Positions 1-11,471 of a stretch of 64,000 nt of DNA are shown here, in pieces. The DNA is from Rapana venosa. Its lineage: Eukaryota; Mollusca; Gastropoda; Neogastropoda; Muricidae. The notes beneath the pieces are model-generated. The model made no database searches. It worked only from the letters and a program-made list of their open reading frames with translations, and was not told the DNA's origin. Each line of letters begins with the position of its first letter. The first letter of the stretch is position 1. The position numbers were made by a program, and so were the translations under genes. Where the stretch lies: NCBI GenBank assembly GCA_028751875.1, contig CM054159.1, positions 2,826,414 to 2,890,413 of the forward strand, in the 5' to 3' direction.

Positions 1-430
1 GGCATTGAAGTACCTAGGACGGGAACAGCCTCCATGATGGCTTGATTCTGCACAAAAAAGTGACATTTTAAATTAAGTGTGTGCACCCACGCACACACAC
101 GCACACGCTCACTCACACACACAAGCACAGACAGGGGGAACAGAATAGCCTGGTGGTTAGAGCATTGTGCATTGCCCTCATGATCTGGTGACAAGGGTTC
201 GAATCCCAGTCAAGGGGAGTTTTCATTCTTGTGGCAACTTGCTCTCCTCAAAAAGTGCAGGTCAAATATTAGGTAGAAAATCTGCAGTCACTGAACGTAG
301 CATATGAGACAAGACCAAACCAGACCAAACCAGATGAGATGAGAAGGCAAAAGGAATGAGACAAGACACAACAAGTAAAAGGAAAGACAGAAAAAGATAA
401 ATATTTGAGTCCTGTAGTTTCCTTCTTTAC

Positions 431-1212
431 CTGAAAGAATGTAGTAGAAATCTGACTGTGGCTTGACTGGTACGTCAAGTCTTGCACAGCATGGGTGACT
501 TGACTGCTGTTGTCTTCTACAGGATACTTTTCTCTGCTACAGTCTTTCAAAACGTAGTTTTCTGTGGTGAATTTTTGTGTGGTGAAATTTTCCTTTGTGA
601 AATTTCCTGTGGAGAAGTTTTCTGTGGTGAAGTTTGCGTGATGAAGTTTTCTGTTGTGAAGATTACCATGAGGTTTTCTGTGCTAAAGTTTATGTGAAAA
701 ATTTTTCTGTGGTGAAAATTTTCTTGAAGTTTTCTTTAGTGAAGTTTTCTGTAGTGAAGTTTTTCTGTGGTGAAGTTTTCTGTGGATAAGTGTTTTGTGG
801 TGAAGTTTTCTTTGGTGAAAATTTCCATGGTGAACTTTTCTGTGAAGTTTTCTGTGGAGAAGTTTTCTGTGATGAAGTTTACTTCAAGTTTTTCTGTGGA
901 GAAGATTTCCGTGACGTTTTCTGTGGTGAATTTTTCTGTGGTGAAGTTTTCGGTAGAGTCATTTTCCATGGTGTTTTTGTGGTGTAGTTTTCTGTAGGTT
1001 TCCCTGGTGCTGTCTTCCATGGTGTTGATTTTCCGTCATGTCATTTTCTGCAGTGTTTTCTGTGGAGTCATTTTCTATGGTGTAGATTTCTGCAACGTAG
1101 TATTCAGCGTAGCATTCTGTGGTGTAGTTTTCTGTGATGATGTTTTCTGTGGTGTAGCCTTTCATACCATCACTGAACCAGCTAGTGTAGTCTTCCATGG
1201 CATAAGTGGAGC
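431..1212 (-). pseudogene. Exon B, full copy of module 1 (ENFTT-repeat exon)
   Basis: Minus strand: acceptor TCTATTCCAG ends just above 1212; with the G left by exon A the frame reads G-STYAMEDYTSWFSDGMKGY, then NYTTE- and ENDSTE-type repeats. The 15-bp minisatellite fills the middle; the tail contains KYPVEDNSSQVTH and ends STTFFQ at the GTAAAG donor (exon end 431). Length 782 leaves the phase correct (2 modulo 3), yet the entry frame hits TGA at 959-961 after about 80 codons because of 16- and 10-bp repeat units. N-x-T sequons are frequent. The product is unrecognised; a secreted glycoprotein is inference. Confidence 0.6.
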
Positions 1213-1600
1213 CTGGAATAGAAAAAAAAGCAGTGACTAATTAATTAACATGTTCAGTGTTAATTCAAATTAATCAGATTTTTATGGCATGAAATAGCAC
1301 GGTATTGTGCCTGAGCAATGCTATATACAGCCCAAGGAGAGAGGCAGAGAGAGAAAGAGAGACAAAGAGAGAAACTGATGGGGAAAAAAATTAGAAGGGA
1401 GAGAGAATGACAAACACACAGGGTGAAACAAAGATTTACATTGTGCTTATGGTCTAACAACTAGCCTTACAACCCACCACTCTCAATCATCCCACGTTAC
1501 AAAGTAGGATCAGTGAGACAGTGAAAATTCTTGAGAACTCCCAGAATGATAAGCTGAGGAACACCCAACAGCAGGAACAGCAGACACACACTCCTCTTAC

Positions 1601-2495
1601 CTTTCTGTGTGCTTCCACTTGCTCGTGCCGCATCCTCAGGCATTGAAGTACCTAGGACGGGAACAGCCTCCATGATAGATTGATTCTGCATAAAAAAGTG
1701 GTGAAGTTTTCCATCGTAAAATTTCCTGTGGAGAAGTTTTCTATGGTGAAGTTTCCGTGAAGAAGTTTTCTGTTGTGAAGATTACCATGAAGTTTTCTGC
1801 GGTCAACTCGTGATCCAGAGGTCGCGGGTTCGATCCCCGCTCGGCTCGGTGTTGTGTCCTTGGGAAAGACACTTTACTCCTATTTTCCTTACTCCACCCA
1901 GGTGTACAAGTGGGTACCAGCTCTGCTGGGGAAGTATCTGGCGAAAGACTAGCATCCTGTCACAGGGGTGGTAAAAAACCATCAGTTCGCTTAACGCTAC
2001 AGAAACCGGGATAAGCTCCAGCTCAATGGGCCTTCTGGCTCGAAAGAACATACTTTCTGTGGTAAAGTTTATGTGAAGAAGTTTTCTGTGGAGAAGATTT
2101 GCTTGAAGTTTTCTTTGGTGAAGTTTTCTGTGGTGAAGTTTTCCATGGTGAAGTTTTCTGTGGAGAAGTGTTTTGTGGAGAAGATTTCTGTGATGAAGTT
2201 TCCGTGAAGAAGTTTTCTGTGGTGAAGATTTCCGTGACAATTTCTCCGTTATGTTATTTTCCATGGTGTTTTTTGTGGGTAGTTTTCCATAGGTTTCCCT
2301 GGTGCTTTCTTCCGTTGTGTTGATTTTCCATCATGTCGTTTTCTGAAGTGTTTTCTGTGAAGTCATTTTCCATGGTGTAGAATTCTGCAACGTAGTATTC
2401 AGTGGTGTAGTTTTTTGTGATGATGTTTTCTGTGGTATAGCCTTTCATACCATCATTGAACCAACTGGTGTAGTCTTCCATGCCATAAGTGGAGC
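1601..2495 (-). pseudogene. Fused exon B-A, module 2, split by a SINE
   Basis: Exon B begins at 2495 after a clean TTCCAG acceptor with the MEDYTSWFNDGMKGYTTEN variant. The minisatellite then runs straight into exon A (1601-1685); the unique B tail, its donor and the tRNA-headed intron are absent. The A acceptor survives as TTTTTTATGCAG. A 250-bp SINE (1804-2053) interrupts the repeat. The entry frame stops at 2254. Confidence 0.6.
1804..2053 (+). mobile_element. tRNA-derived SINE with 10-bp target-site duplication
   Basis: The head has a B-box-like GGGTTCGATCCCCGC at about 1826-1840, followed by a central region around TCCTTGGGAAAGACACTTTACTCC of the kind seen in widespread metazoan SINEs with a conserved core. 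It sits inside the exon B minisatellite and is bounded by TTTCTGCGGT (1794-1803) and TTTCTGTGGT (2054-2063), a 10-bp duplication with one mismatch. Family naming is uncertain; insertion in this module only shows that it postdates module amplification. Confidence 0.8.
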
Positions 2496-2999
2496 CTGGA
2501 ATAGAAAAAAAGCAGTGCCTAATTAATTAATATGTTCAGTGTTCATTCATATTAATCAGATTTTTATGGCATGAAATAGCATGGTATTGTGCCTGCGCCA
2601 TGCTTTATACTGCCTAAGGATTGAGGCAAAGAGTAAGTAAGAGAGAGACAAAAACAAGAGCAAGAGAGACAGAAAGAGACAAAGAGAGACAGTGAGTTGA
2701 AGAAGGGAGGGAGGGAGAGAGAATGACAAACACAAAGGGAGAGACAAAGACTTACATTGTGCTTATGGTCTAACCACTAGACCTAAAAAGATAAGGAGGA
2801 AGAGAGAATGACAAACACACAGGGAGTGACAAAGACTTACAGTGTACTAATGGTCTAACCACTAAACCTACAACCCACCCCTCTTAATCCCCCCACGTTA
2901 CAAAGTATGATTAGTCAGAGAGTGCAAATTCTTTAGAACTCCCAGAATGTTAAGCTGAGGTACACCCAACAGCAGCAACAACAGACATACTCCTTTTAC

Positions 3000-3845
3000 T
3001 TTGTGTGTGCTTCCACTTGCTTGTGCCGCATCCTCAGGCATTGAAGTACCTAGGACGGGAACAGCCTCCATCATAGCTTGATTCTGCACAAAAAAGTGTA
3101 ATTTTAAATTACGTATGTGCACGCACGCACGCACACACATGCACACTCAATCACACACACAAGCACAGACAGGGGGAACAGACAAGCCTGGTGGTTAGCG
3201 CATTGTGCATTGCCTTTATGATCTGGTGACAGGGGTTCGAATCCCAGACAAGGGGTTTTTTCCTTGTTCTTGTGGCAATATACTCTCCTCAAAGAGTGCA
3301 GCCCAAATATCCAGGAAAAAATCTCCAGTCACTGAACGTAGCATACGATACAAGACCAAAGCAGACAAGACCAGACCAGATGAGATGACTATATAAAATG
3401 AATGAGGCAAGACATGACAATTAAAAGGAAAGACAGAAAAAAAAATACTAGAGTCCTGTAGTTCCTTTCTTTACCTGCAAAGAATTTAGTAGAAATGTGA
3501 CTGTGGCTTACGCCATGCTATACACTGCCGAAGGGGAGAGGCAAAGAGAGAGTAAGAGAGAGACAGAGAGAAGAGCAAGAGAGACAGAAAGAGACAAAGA
3601 GAGAAACTGAGGGAAAAAAAGATAGGGAGGGAGAGAGAATGACAAACACACAGGGTGAAACAAAGACTTACATTGTGCGTATGGTCTAACAACTAGTCCA
3701 ACAACCCACCCCTCTCAATCCCCCCACGTTACAAAGTATGATCAGTGAGATAGTGCACATTCACGCTCACTCAAATGAATGAGGCAAGACATGATAAGCT
3801 GAGGAACACCCAACAGCAGCAACAACAGACACACACTCCTCTTAC
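3000..3845 (-). repeat. B-less module 3, representative of nine
   Basis: Exon A (3000-3083) is followed upwards by the tRNA-headed intron; then the sequence jumps from just inside the B donor region (TTACCTGCAAAGAATTTAG near 3473) directly into the A-to-B intron (CCATGCTATATACTGCC near 3513). The body of exon B is deleted. The other B-less modules are 7233-8141, 9737-10622, 10623-11471, 13309-14160, 15260-16209, 17304-18280, 19750-20598 and 28981-29831. The shared junction implies one deletion that was then copied. Joining A to A would break phase (1 into 0). Confidence 0.7.
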
Positions 3846-4323
3846 CTTTCTGTGTGCTTCCACTTGCTCGTGCCGCATCCTCAGGCACTGAAGTACCTAG
3901 GACGGGAACAGCCTCCATGACAGCTTGATTCTGCACAAAAAAGTCACATTTGAAATTACGTATGTGCACACACGCACGCACACACATGCACGCTCACGCA
4001 CACCCACAAGCACTAACAGGGGAAACAGACAAGCCTGGTGGTTAGTGCATTGTGCATTGCCCTCATGATCTGGTGACAGGGGTTCGAATCCCAGCCAAGG
4101 GGAGTTTTCTTTGTTCTTGTGGCAACTTGCTCTCCTCAAAGAGTGCAGCCCAAATATCCAGTAGAAATATCTGCTGTCACTGAATGTAGCATACGAGACA
4201 AGACCAAAGCAGACCAGAGCAGACCAGATGAGATGACTAGGTAAATTGAATGAGGCAAGACATGACAATTAAAAGGAAAGACAGAAAAAAAATATAATAG
4301 AGTCCTGTAGTTCCTTTCTTTAC

Positions 4324-5029
4324 CTGAAAGAATGTAGTAGAAATCTGACTGTGGCTTGACTGGTACGTCAAGTCTTGCACAGGATGGGTGACTTGACTGC
4401 TGTTGTCTTCTACAGGATACTTTTTTCTGCTACAGTCTTTCAAGACGTAGTTTTCTGTGGTGAATGTTTGTGTGGTGAAGTTTTCCTTTGTGAAATTTCC
4501 TGTGGAGAAGTTTTCTGTAGTGAAGTTTCCGTGAAGAAGTTTTTCTGTGGTGAAGATTTCCTCAGAAGTTTTCTTTGGTGAAGCTTTCTGTGGTGAATTT
4601 TTTCTGTGGTGAAGTTTTCTGTGGTGAAGTTTTCTGTGGAGAAGTGTTTTGTGGTGAATTTTTTCTGTGGTGAAGTTTTCCATGGTGTAGTTTTTTGTGA
4701 AGTTTTCTGTGGAGAAGTTTTCTGTGATGAAGTTTCCTTGAAGAAGTTTTTCTGTGGTGAAGTTTTCCCGTAGTGTCATTTTCCATGGTGTTTTTTGTGG
4801 GTAGTTTTCCGTAGGTTTCCCTGGTGCTGTCTTCCGTGGTGTTGATTTTCTGTCATGTCATTTTCTGCAGTGTTTTCTGTGGAGTCATTTTCCATGGTGT
4901 AGTAATCTGCAACGTAGTATTTAGCGTAGTATTCTGTGGTGTAGTTTTCTGTGATGATGTTTTCTGTGGTGTAGCCTTTCATATCATCACTGAACCAACT
5001 GGTGTAGTGTTCCGTGCCATGAGAGGAGC
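4324..5029 (-). pseudogene. Exon B, full copy of module 4
   Basis: Acceptor and donor are intact. The 5' segment reads G-SSHGTEHYTSWFSDDMKGY in phase; the entry frame stops at 4776. A second frame is open for about 150 codons from 4779 to the donor, includes ENFTTE repeats and the KYPVEDNSSQVTH tail, and is in the frame exon A would need. Length 706 is 1 modulo 3, so one net frameshift separates the two halves. Confidence 0.6.
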
Positions 5030-6017
5030 CTGGAATAGAAAAAAAAAGCAGTGCCTAATTAATTTAACATGTTCAGTGTTAATTCAAATTAATCATATTT
5101 TTATGGCATGAAATAGCATGGTATTGTCCCTGCGCCATGCTATATACTGCCTAAGGCGATAAGCAAAGAGAGAGTAAGAGAGAGAAGCAGACAAGAGCTA
5201 GAGAGACAGAAAGAGACAAAGAGAGACAGTGAGTTGAAGAAGGGCGGGAGGGAGAGAGAATGACAAACACAAAGGGAGAGACAAAGGCTTACATTGTGCT
5301 TATGACCTAGCCCTAGACCTAAAAAAGATATGGAGGAAGAGAGAATGACAAACACACTCGGAGTGACAAAGACTTACAGTGTACTAATGGTCTAACCACT
5401 ACACCTACAACCCACCCCTCTCAATCCCCCCAGGTTACGAAGTATGATTAGTCAGAGAGTGCAAATTCTTTAGAACTCCCAGAATGTTAAGCTGAGGAAC
5501 ACCCAACAGCAGCAACAGCAGACACACACTCCTCTTACCTTTCTGTGTGCTTCCACTTGCTCGTGCCGCATCCTCAGGCATTGAAGTACCTAGGACGGGA
5601 ACAGCCTCCATGATAGCTTGATTCTGCACAAAAAAGTCACATTTGAAATTACGCATGTGCACGCACGCACGCACACACACATGCACGCTTACTCACACAC
5701 TCAAGCACAGACAGGGGGAACAGAAGAGTTGGTGGTTAGAGCATTGTGTATTGCCCTCATGATCTGCTAACAGGGGATCGAATCCCAGTCAAGGGGATTT
5801 TTCCTTCTTCTTGTGGCAACTTGCTCTCCTCAAAGAGTGCAGCCCAAATATCCAGTAGAAATATCTGCTGTCACTGAATGTAGCATACGAGACAAGACCA
5901 AAGCAGACCAGAGCAGACCAGATGAGATGACTAGGAAAATTGAATGAGGCAAGACATGACAATTAAAAGGAAAGACAGAAAAAAAATATAATAGAGTCCT
6001 GTAGTTCCTTTCTTTAC

Positions 6018-6723
6018 CTGAAAGAATGTAGTAGAAATCTGACTGTGGCTTGACTGGTACGTCAAGTCTTGCACAGGATGGGTGACTTGACTGCTGTTGT
6101 CTTCTACAGGATACTTTTTTCTGCTACAGTCTTTCAAGACGTAGTTTTCTGTGGTGAATGTTTGTGTGGTGAAGTTTTCCTTTGTGAAATTTCCTGTGGA
6201 GAAGTTTTCTGTAGTGAAGTTTCCGTGAAGAAGTTTTTCTGTGGTGAAGATTTCCTCAGAAGTTTTCTTTGGTGAAGCTTTCTGTGGTGAATTTTTTCTG
6301 TGGTGAAGTTTTCTGTGGTGAAGTTTTCTGTGGAGAAGTGTTTTGTGGTGAATTGTTTCTGTGGTGAAGTTTTCCATGGTGTAGTTTTTTGTGAAGTTTT
6401 CTGTGGAGAAGTTTTCTGTGATGAAGTTTCCTTGAAGAAGTTTTTCTGTGGTGAAGTTTTCCCGTAGTGTCATTTTCCATGGTGTTTTTTGTGGGTAGTT
6501 TTCCGTAGGTTTCCCTGGTGCTGTCTTCCTTGGTGTTGATTTTCTGTCATGTCATTTTCTGCAGTGTTTTCTGTGGAGTCATTTTCCATGGTGTAGTAAT
6601 CTGCAACGTAGTATTTAGCGTAGTATTCTGTGGTGTAGTTTTCTGTGATGATGTTTTCTGTGGTGTAGCCTTTCATATCATCACTGAACCAACTGGTGTA
6701 GTGTTCCGTGCCATGAGAGGAGC
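6018..6723 (-). pseudogene. Exon B, full copy of module 5 (near-identical to module 4)
   Basis: Lies exactly 1694 bp from the module 4 copy, with the same length (706), the same stop position in the entry frame and the same open 3' half. Only isolated substitutions are visible, for example in the repeat near 6353. Acceptor and donor are intact. A very recent duplication, or an assembly duplicate. Confidence 0.6.
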
Positions 6724-7777
6724 CTGGAATAGAAAAAAAAAGCAGTGCCTAATTAATTAACATGTTCAGTGTTAATTCAAATTAATCATATTTTTATGGC
6801 ATGAAATAGCATGGTATTGTCCCTGCGCCATGCTATATACTGCCTAAGGCGATAAGCAAAGAGAGAGTAAGAGAGAGACAGAGACAAGAGCAATAGAGAC
6901 AGAAAGAGTCAAAGAGAGACAGTGAAGGGGAAGAAGGGCGGGAGGGAGAGAGAATGACAAACACAAAGGGAGAGACAAAGGCTTACATTGTGCTTATGAC
7001 CTAGCCCTAGACCTAAAAAAGATATGGAGGAAGAGAGAATGACAAACACACTCGGAGTGACAAAGACTTACAGTGTACTAATGGTCTAACCACTACACCT
7101 ACAACCCACCCCTCTCAATCCCCCCAGGTTACGAAGTATGATTAGTCAGAGAGTGCAAATTCTTTAGAACTCCCAGAATGTTAAGCTGAGGAACACCCAA
7201 CAGCAGCAACAGCAGACACACACTCCTCTTACCTTTCTGTGTGCTTCCACTTGCTCGTGCCGCATCCTCAGGCATTGAAGTACCTAGGACGGGAACAGCC
7301 TCCATGATAGCTTGATTCTGCACAAAAAAGTCACATTTGAAATTACGCATGTGCACGCACGCACGCACACACACATGCACGCTTACTCACACACTCAAGC
7401 ACAGACAGGGGGAACAGAAGAGTTGGTGGTTAGAGCATTGTGTATTGCCCTCATGATCTGCTAACAGGGGATCGAATCCCAGTCAAGGGGATTTTTCCTT
7501 CTTCTTGTGGCAACTTGCTCTCCTCAAAGAGTGCAGCCCAAATATCCAGCAAAAAAATCTGCAGTCACTGAATGTAGCATACGAGACAAGACCAAACCAG
7601 ACCAAACTAAACCAGAGGAGATGAGAAGGTAAAATGAATGAGGCAAGACATGACAATTAAAAGGAAAGACTGGGAAAAAAAAATCTAATACAGTCCTTTA
7701 GTTCCTTTCTTTACCTGAAAGAATTCAGTAGAAATGTGACTGTGGCTTGCACCATGCTATATACTGCCCATGGAGAG

Positions 7778-7784
<7 letters not shown>

Positions 7785-7870
<86 letters not shown>
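7785..7870. repeat. (GA)n microsatellite in A-to-B intron
   Basis: Near-pure GA run. Equivalent expansions occur at about 10287-10365 (with CAGA), 15818-15932 and 31777-31885, all at the same place in the intron next to CCATGCTATATACTGCC. Reverse-strand serine/leucine frames here are translation artefacts. Confidence 0.9.
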
Positions 7871-7871
<1 letters not shown>

Positions 7872-8610
7872 AGAGACAGACAGAGACAAAAGCAGGAGAG
7901 ACAGAAAGAGAGAAACTGAGGGGAAAAAAGATAGGGAGGGAGAAAGAATGACAAAAACACAGGGAGAATCAAAGACTTACATTGTGCTTATGGTCTAACC
8001 ATTAAACCTACAGCCCCCATCCCCCTTCCGCATCCCCCCACTTTACAAAGTATGATCAGTATGACAGTGCAAAATCTTGAGAATTCCCAGAATGTTAAGC
8101 TGAGGTACACCCAACAACAACAACAGACATACACCTCTTACATTTCTGTGTGCTTCCACTTGCTTGTGCCCCATCCTCAGGCATTGAAGTACCTAGTGCG
8201 GGAACAGCCTCCATGATAGCTTGATTCTGCACAAAAAAGTGAAATTTAAAATTAAGTGTGTGCACGCATGCACACACACGCGCACGCTTACTCACACACA
8301 CAAGCACAGACAGGGGGAACACAATAGCCTGGTGGTTAGAGCATTGTGTATTGACCTCATGATCTGGTGACAGTGGTTCAAATCCCAGTCAAGGGGAGTT
8401 TTCATTCTTGTGGCAAGTTTATCTCCTCAAAAAGTGCAGGTCAAATATTAGGTATAAAATCTGTAGTCACTGAACGTGGCATATGAGACAAGACCAAACC
8501 AGACCAGACCAGATGAGTTGAGAAGGAAAAAGGAATGAGGCAAGACACAAGAATTAAAAGGAAAGGCAGAAAAAAAATATGTAATTGTGTCCTGTAGTTC
8601 CCTTCTTTAC

Positions 8611-9313
8611 CTGAAAGAATGTAGTAGAAATCTGACTGTGCTTGACTGGTACATCAAGTCTTGCACAGCATGGGTGACTTGACTGCTGTTGTCTTCTACA
8701 GGATACTTTTCTCTGCTACAGTCTTTCAAGACATAGTTTTCTGTGGTGAATTTTTGTGTGGTGATGTTTTTCTTTGTGACCTTTCTTGTGGTGAAGTTTT
8801 TTTTTGTGTGTGAAGTTTCCGTGAAGAGTTTTCTGTGGTGAAGATTTCTTTGAAGTTTTCTTTGGTGAAGCTTTCTGTGGTGAAGTTTTTCTGTGGTGAA
8901 GTTTTCTGTGGAGAAGTGTTTTGTGGTGAAGTTTTTCTGTGGTGAAGTTTTCCATGGTGTAGTTTTTTGTGAAGTTTTCTGTGGAGAAGTTTCCGTAAAG
9001 AAGTTTTTCTGTGGTGAAGTTTCCTTGAAGTTTTTCTGTGGTAAAGTTTTCTTGTAGTGTCATTTTCCATGGTGTTTTTTGTGGATAGTTTTCCATAGGT
9101 TTCCCTGGTGCTGTCTTCCGTGGTGTTGATTTTCCGTCCTGTCATTTTCTGCAGTGTTTTCTGTGGAGTCATTTTCCATGGTGTAGAATTCTGCAACGTA
9201 GTATTCAGCGTAGTTTTCTGTGGTGTAGTTTTCTGTGATGATGTTTTCTGTGGTGTAGCCTTTCATACCATCACTGAACCAACTGGTGTAGTCTTCCATG
9301 CCATAAGAGGAGC
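8611..9313 (-). pseudogene. Exon B, full copy of module 7
   Basis: Acceptor TTCAG and donor GTAAAG are present. The 5' segment is MEDYTSWFSDGMKGYTTEN in phase; the entry frame stops at 9060. The unique tail has lost one base near 8640 (CTGTGCTTG instead of CTGTGGCTTG), which shifts the last codons before the donor. Length 703. Confidence 0.55.
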
Positions 9314-10280
9314 CTGAAATAGAAAAAAAAACAGTACCTAATTAATTAACATGTTTAGTGTTAATTCAAATTAATCAGATTTTTATGGCATGAAATAGCA
9401 CGGTATTGTGCCTGCGCCATGCTATATACTGCCTAAGAAGAGAGGCAAAGAGAGAGAAAGAGAGAGACAGAGACAAGAGCAAGAGAGACAGAAAGAGACA
9501 AAGAGGGACATGGAAAGGGAAGAAGGGAGGGAGGGAGAGAGAATGACAAACACAAAGGGAGAGACAAAGACTTACAGTGTACTAATGGTCTAACCACTAC
9601 ACCTACAACCCACCCCTCTCAATCCCCCCACGTTAGAAAGTATGATCAGTGAGACAGTGCAAATTCTTTAGAACTCTCAGAATGTTAAGCTGAGGAACAC
9701 CCAACAGCAGCAACAGCAGACACACACTCCTCTTACCTTTCTGTGTGCTTCCACTTGCTCGTGCCGCATCCTCAGGCATTGAAGTACCTAGGACGGGAAC
9801 AGCCTCCATGATAGCTTGATTCTGCACAAAAAAGTCACATTTGAAATTACGCATGTGCACGCACGCACGCACACACACATGCACGCTTACTCACACACTC
9901 AAGCACAGACAGGGGGAACAGAAGAGTTGGTGGTTAGAGCATTGTGTATTGCCCTCATGATCTGCTAACAGGGGTTCGAATCCCAGTCAAGGGGATTTTT
10001 CCTTCTTCTTGTGGCAACTTGCTCTCCTCAAAGAGTGCAGCCCAAATATCCAGCAAAAAAATCTGCAGTCACTGAATGTAGCATACGAAACAAGACCAAA
10101 CCAGACCAAACCAAACCAGAGGAGATGAGAAGGTAAAATGAATGAGGCAAGACATGACAATTAAAAGGAAAGACAGGAAAAAAAAATCTAATAGAGTCCT
10201 TTAGTTCCTTTCTTTACCTGAAAGAATTCAGTAGAAATGTGACTGTGGCTTGCGCCATGCTATATACTGCCCATGGAGAG

Positions 10281-10365
<85 letters not shown>

Positions 10366-11471
10366 GACAAAAGCAGGAGAGACAGAAAGAGAGAAACTGA
10401 GGGGAAAAAAGATAGGGAGGGAGAAAGAATGACAAAAACACAGGGAGAATCAAAGACTTACATTGTGCTTATGGTCTAACCATTAAACCTACACCCCCCA
10501 CCCCCCTTCCGCATCCCCCCACTTTACAAAGTATGATCAGTATGACAGTGCAAAATCTTGAGAATTCCCAGAATGTTAAGCTGAGGTACACCCAACAACA
10601 ACAACAGACATACACCTCTTACCTTTCTATATGCTTCCACTTGCTCGTGCCGCATCCTCACGCATTGAGGTACCTAGGACGGGAACAGCCTCCATGATAG
10701 CTTGACTCTGCACAGAAAAATAAAATTTTAAATTACATATGTCCACGCACGCACGCATGCACACACAGAAGCACGCGTACTCACACACACAAGCACAGAC
10801 AGGGAGAACAAAATAGCCTGGTGGTTAGAACATTGTGCATTGCCCTCATGATCTGGTGACAGGGGTTCGAATCCCAGCCAAGGGGATTTTTCCTTGTTCT
10901 TGTGGCAACTTGCTCTCCTCCAAAATGGCAGGTCAAATATTAGGTAGAAAATCTGTAATCACTGAATGTAGCATATCAGACAAGACCAAACCAGACCAGA
11001 CCAGATGAGATGAGAAGGCAAAAGGATTGAGGAAAGACACAATAATTAAAAGGAAAGACAGAAAAAAGATATCTAATAGAGTCCTGTAGTTCCCTTCTTT
11101 ACCTGAAAGAATGTAGTAGAAATGTGACTGGTCTGCGCCATGCTATATACTGCCCAAAGAGGGAGGCAAAGAGAGAGAGAGAGTGAGAGAGAGAGAGACA
11201 GAGACAACAGCAAGAGAGACAGAAAGAGACAAAGAGAGAAACTGCAGGGAAAAAAGATAGGGAGGGAGAGAGAATGACAAACACACAGTGAGAAACAAAG
11301 ACTTATATTGTGCTTATGGTCTAGCCACTAAACCTACAACCCCCCACCCCTCCCTTTCTTAATCCCCCTAAGTTACAAAGTATGATCAGTGAGACTGTGC
11401 AAATTCTTTAGAACTCCCAGAATGTTAAGCTGAGAAAAACCCAACAACAACAACAGACATACACCTCTTAC

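Larger units (their letters stand above)
3846..7560. repeat. Recent 1694-bp tandem duplication (modules 4 and 5)
   Basis: Exon A copies at 3846, 5539 and 7233 and exon B copies at 4324 and 6018 repeat at 1693-1694 bp. Sequence around 5435-5836 recurs almost base for base at 7129-7530, including the unusual B-box GGGGATCGAATC. Identity is far higher than between other modules. Confidence 0.85.
7129..10620. repeat. Recent duplication with 2504-bp offset (modules 6-7 and 8-9)
   Basis: The block at about 7130-8130 recurs at about 9634-10620: exon A 7233-7317 versus 9737-9821, tRNA head 7423 versus 9927, GA tract 7785 versus 10277. Differences concentrate in GA-tract length and a CAGA run in the second copy. 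Confidence 0.8.

Noticed and set aside
148..220. Functional tRNA gene in the intron repeats
   Set aside because: Only A- and B-box-like motifs are present; no cloverleaf with a proper acceptor stem is evident, and the head continues into a SINE body.
767..1240. Plus-strand VVKFSVV and CGEVFCGE frames through the array
   Set aside because: Antisense reading of the 15-mer. The splice signals, unique exon parts and phase fit support the minus strand only.
3486..3692. A mini-exon in B-less modules spanning the old B donor (frames like VYSMAQATVTFLLHSF)
   Set aside because: The open stretch ends at the donor in the wrong phase for exon A and has no convincing acceptor.
7757..7972. Serine/leucine-rich and arginine/glutamate-rich long frames in GA tracts (also near 10214-10479, 15748-16036, 31655-31944, 36590-37059)
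   Set aside because: They are translations of (GA)n/(CT)n microsatellites, open in several frames at once.
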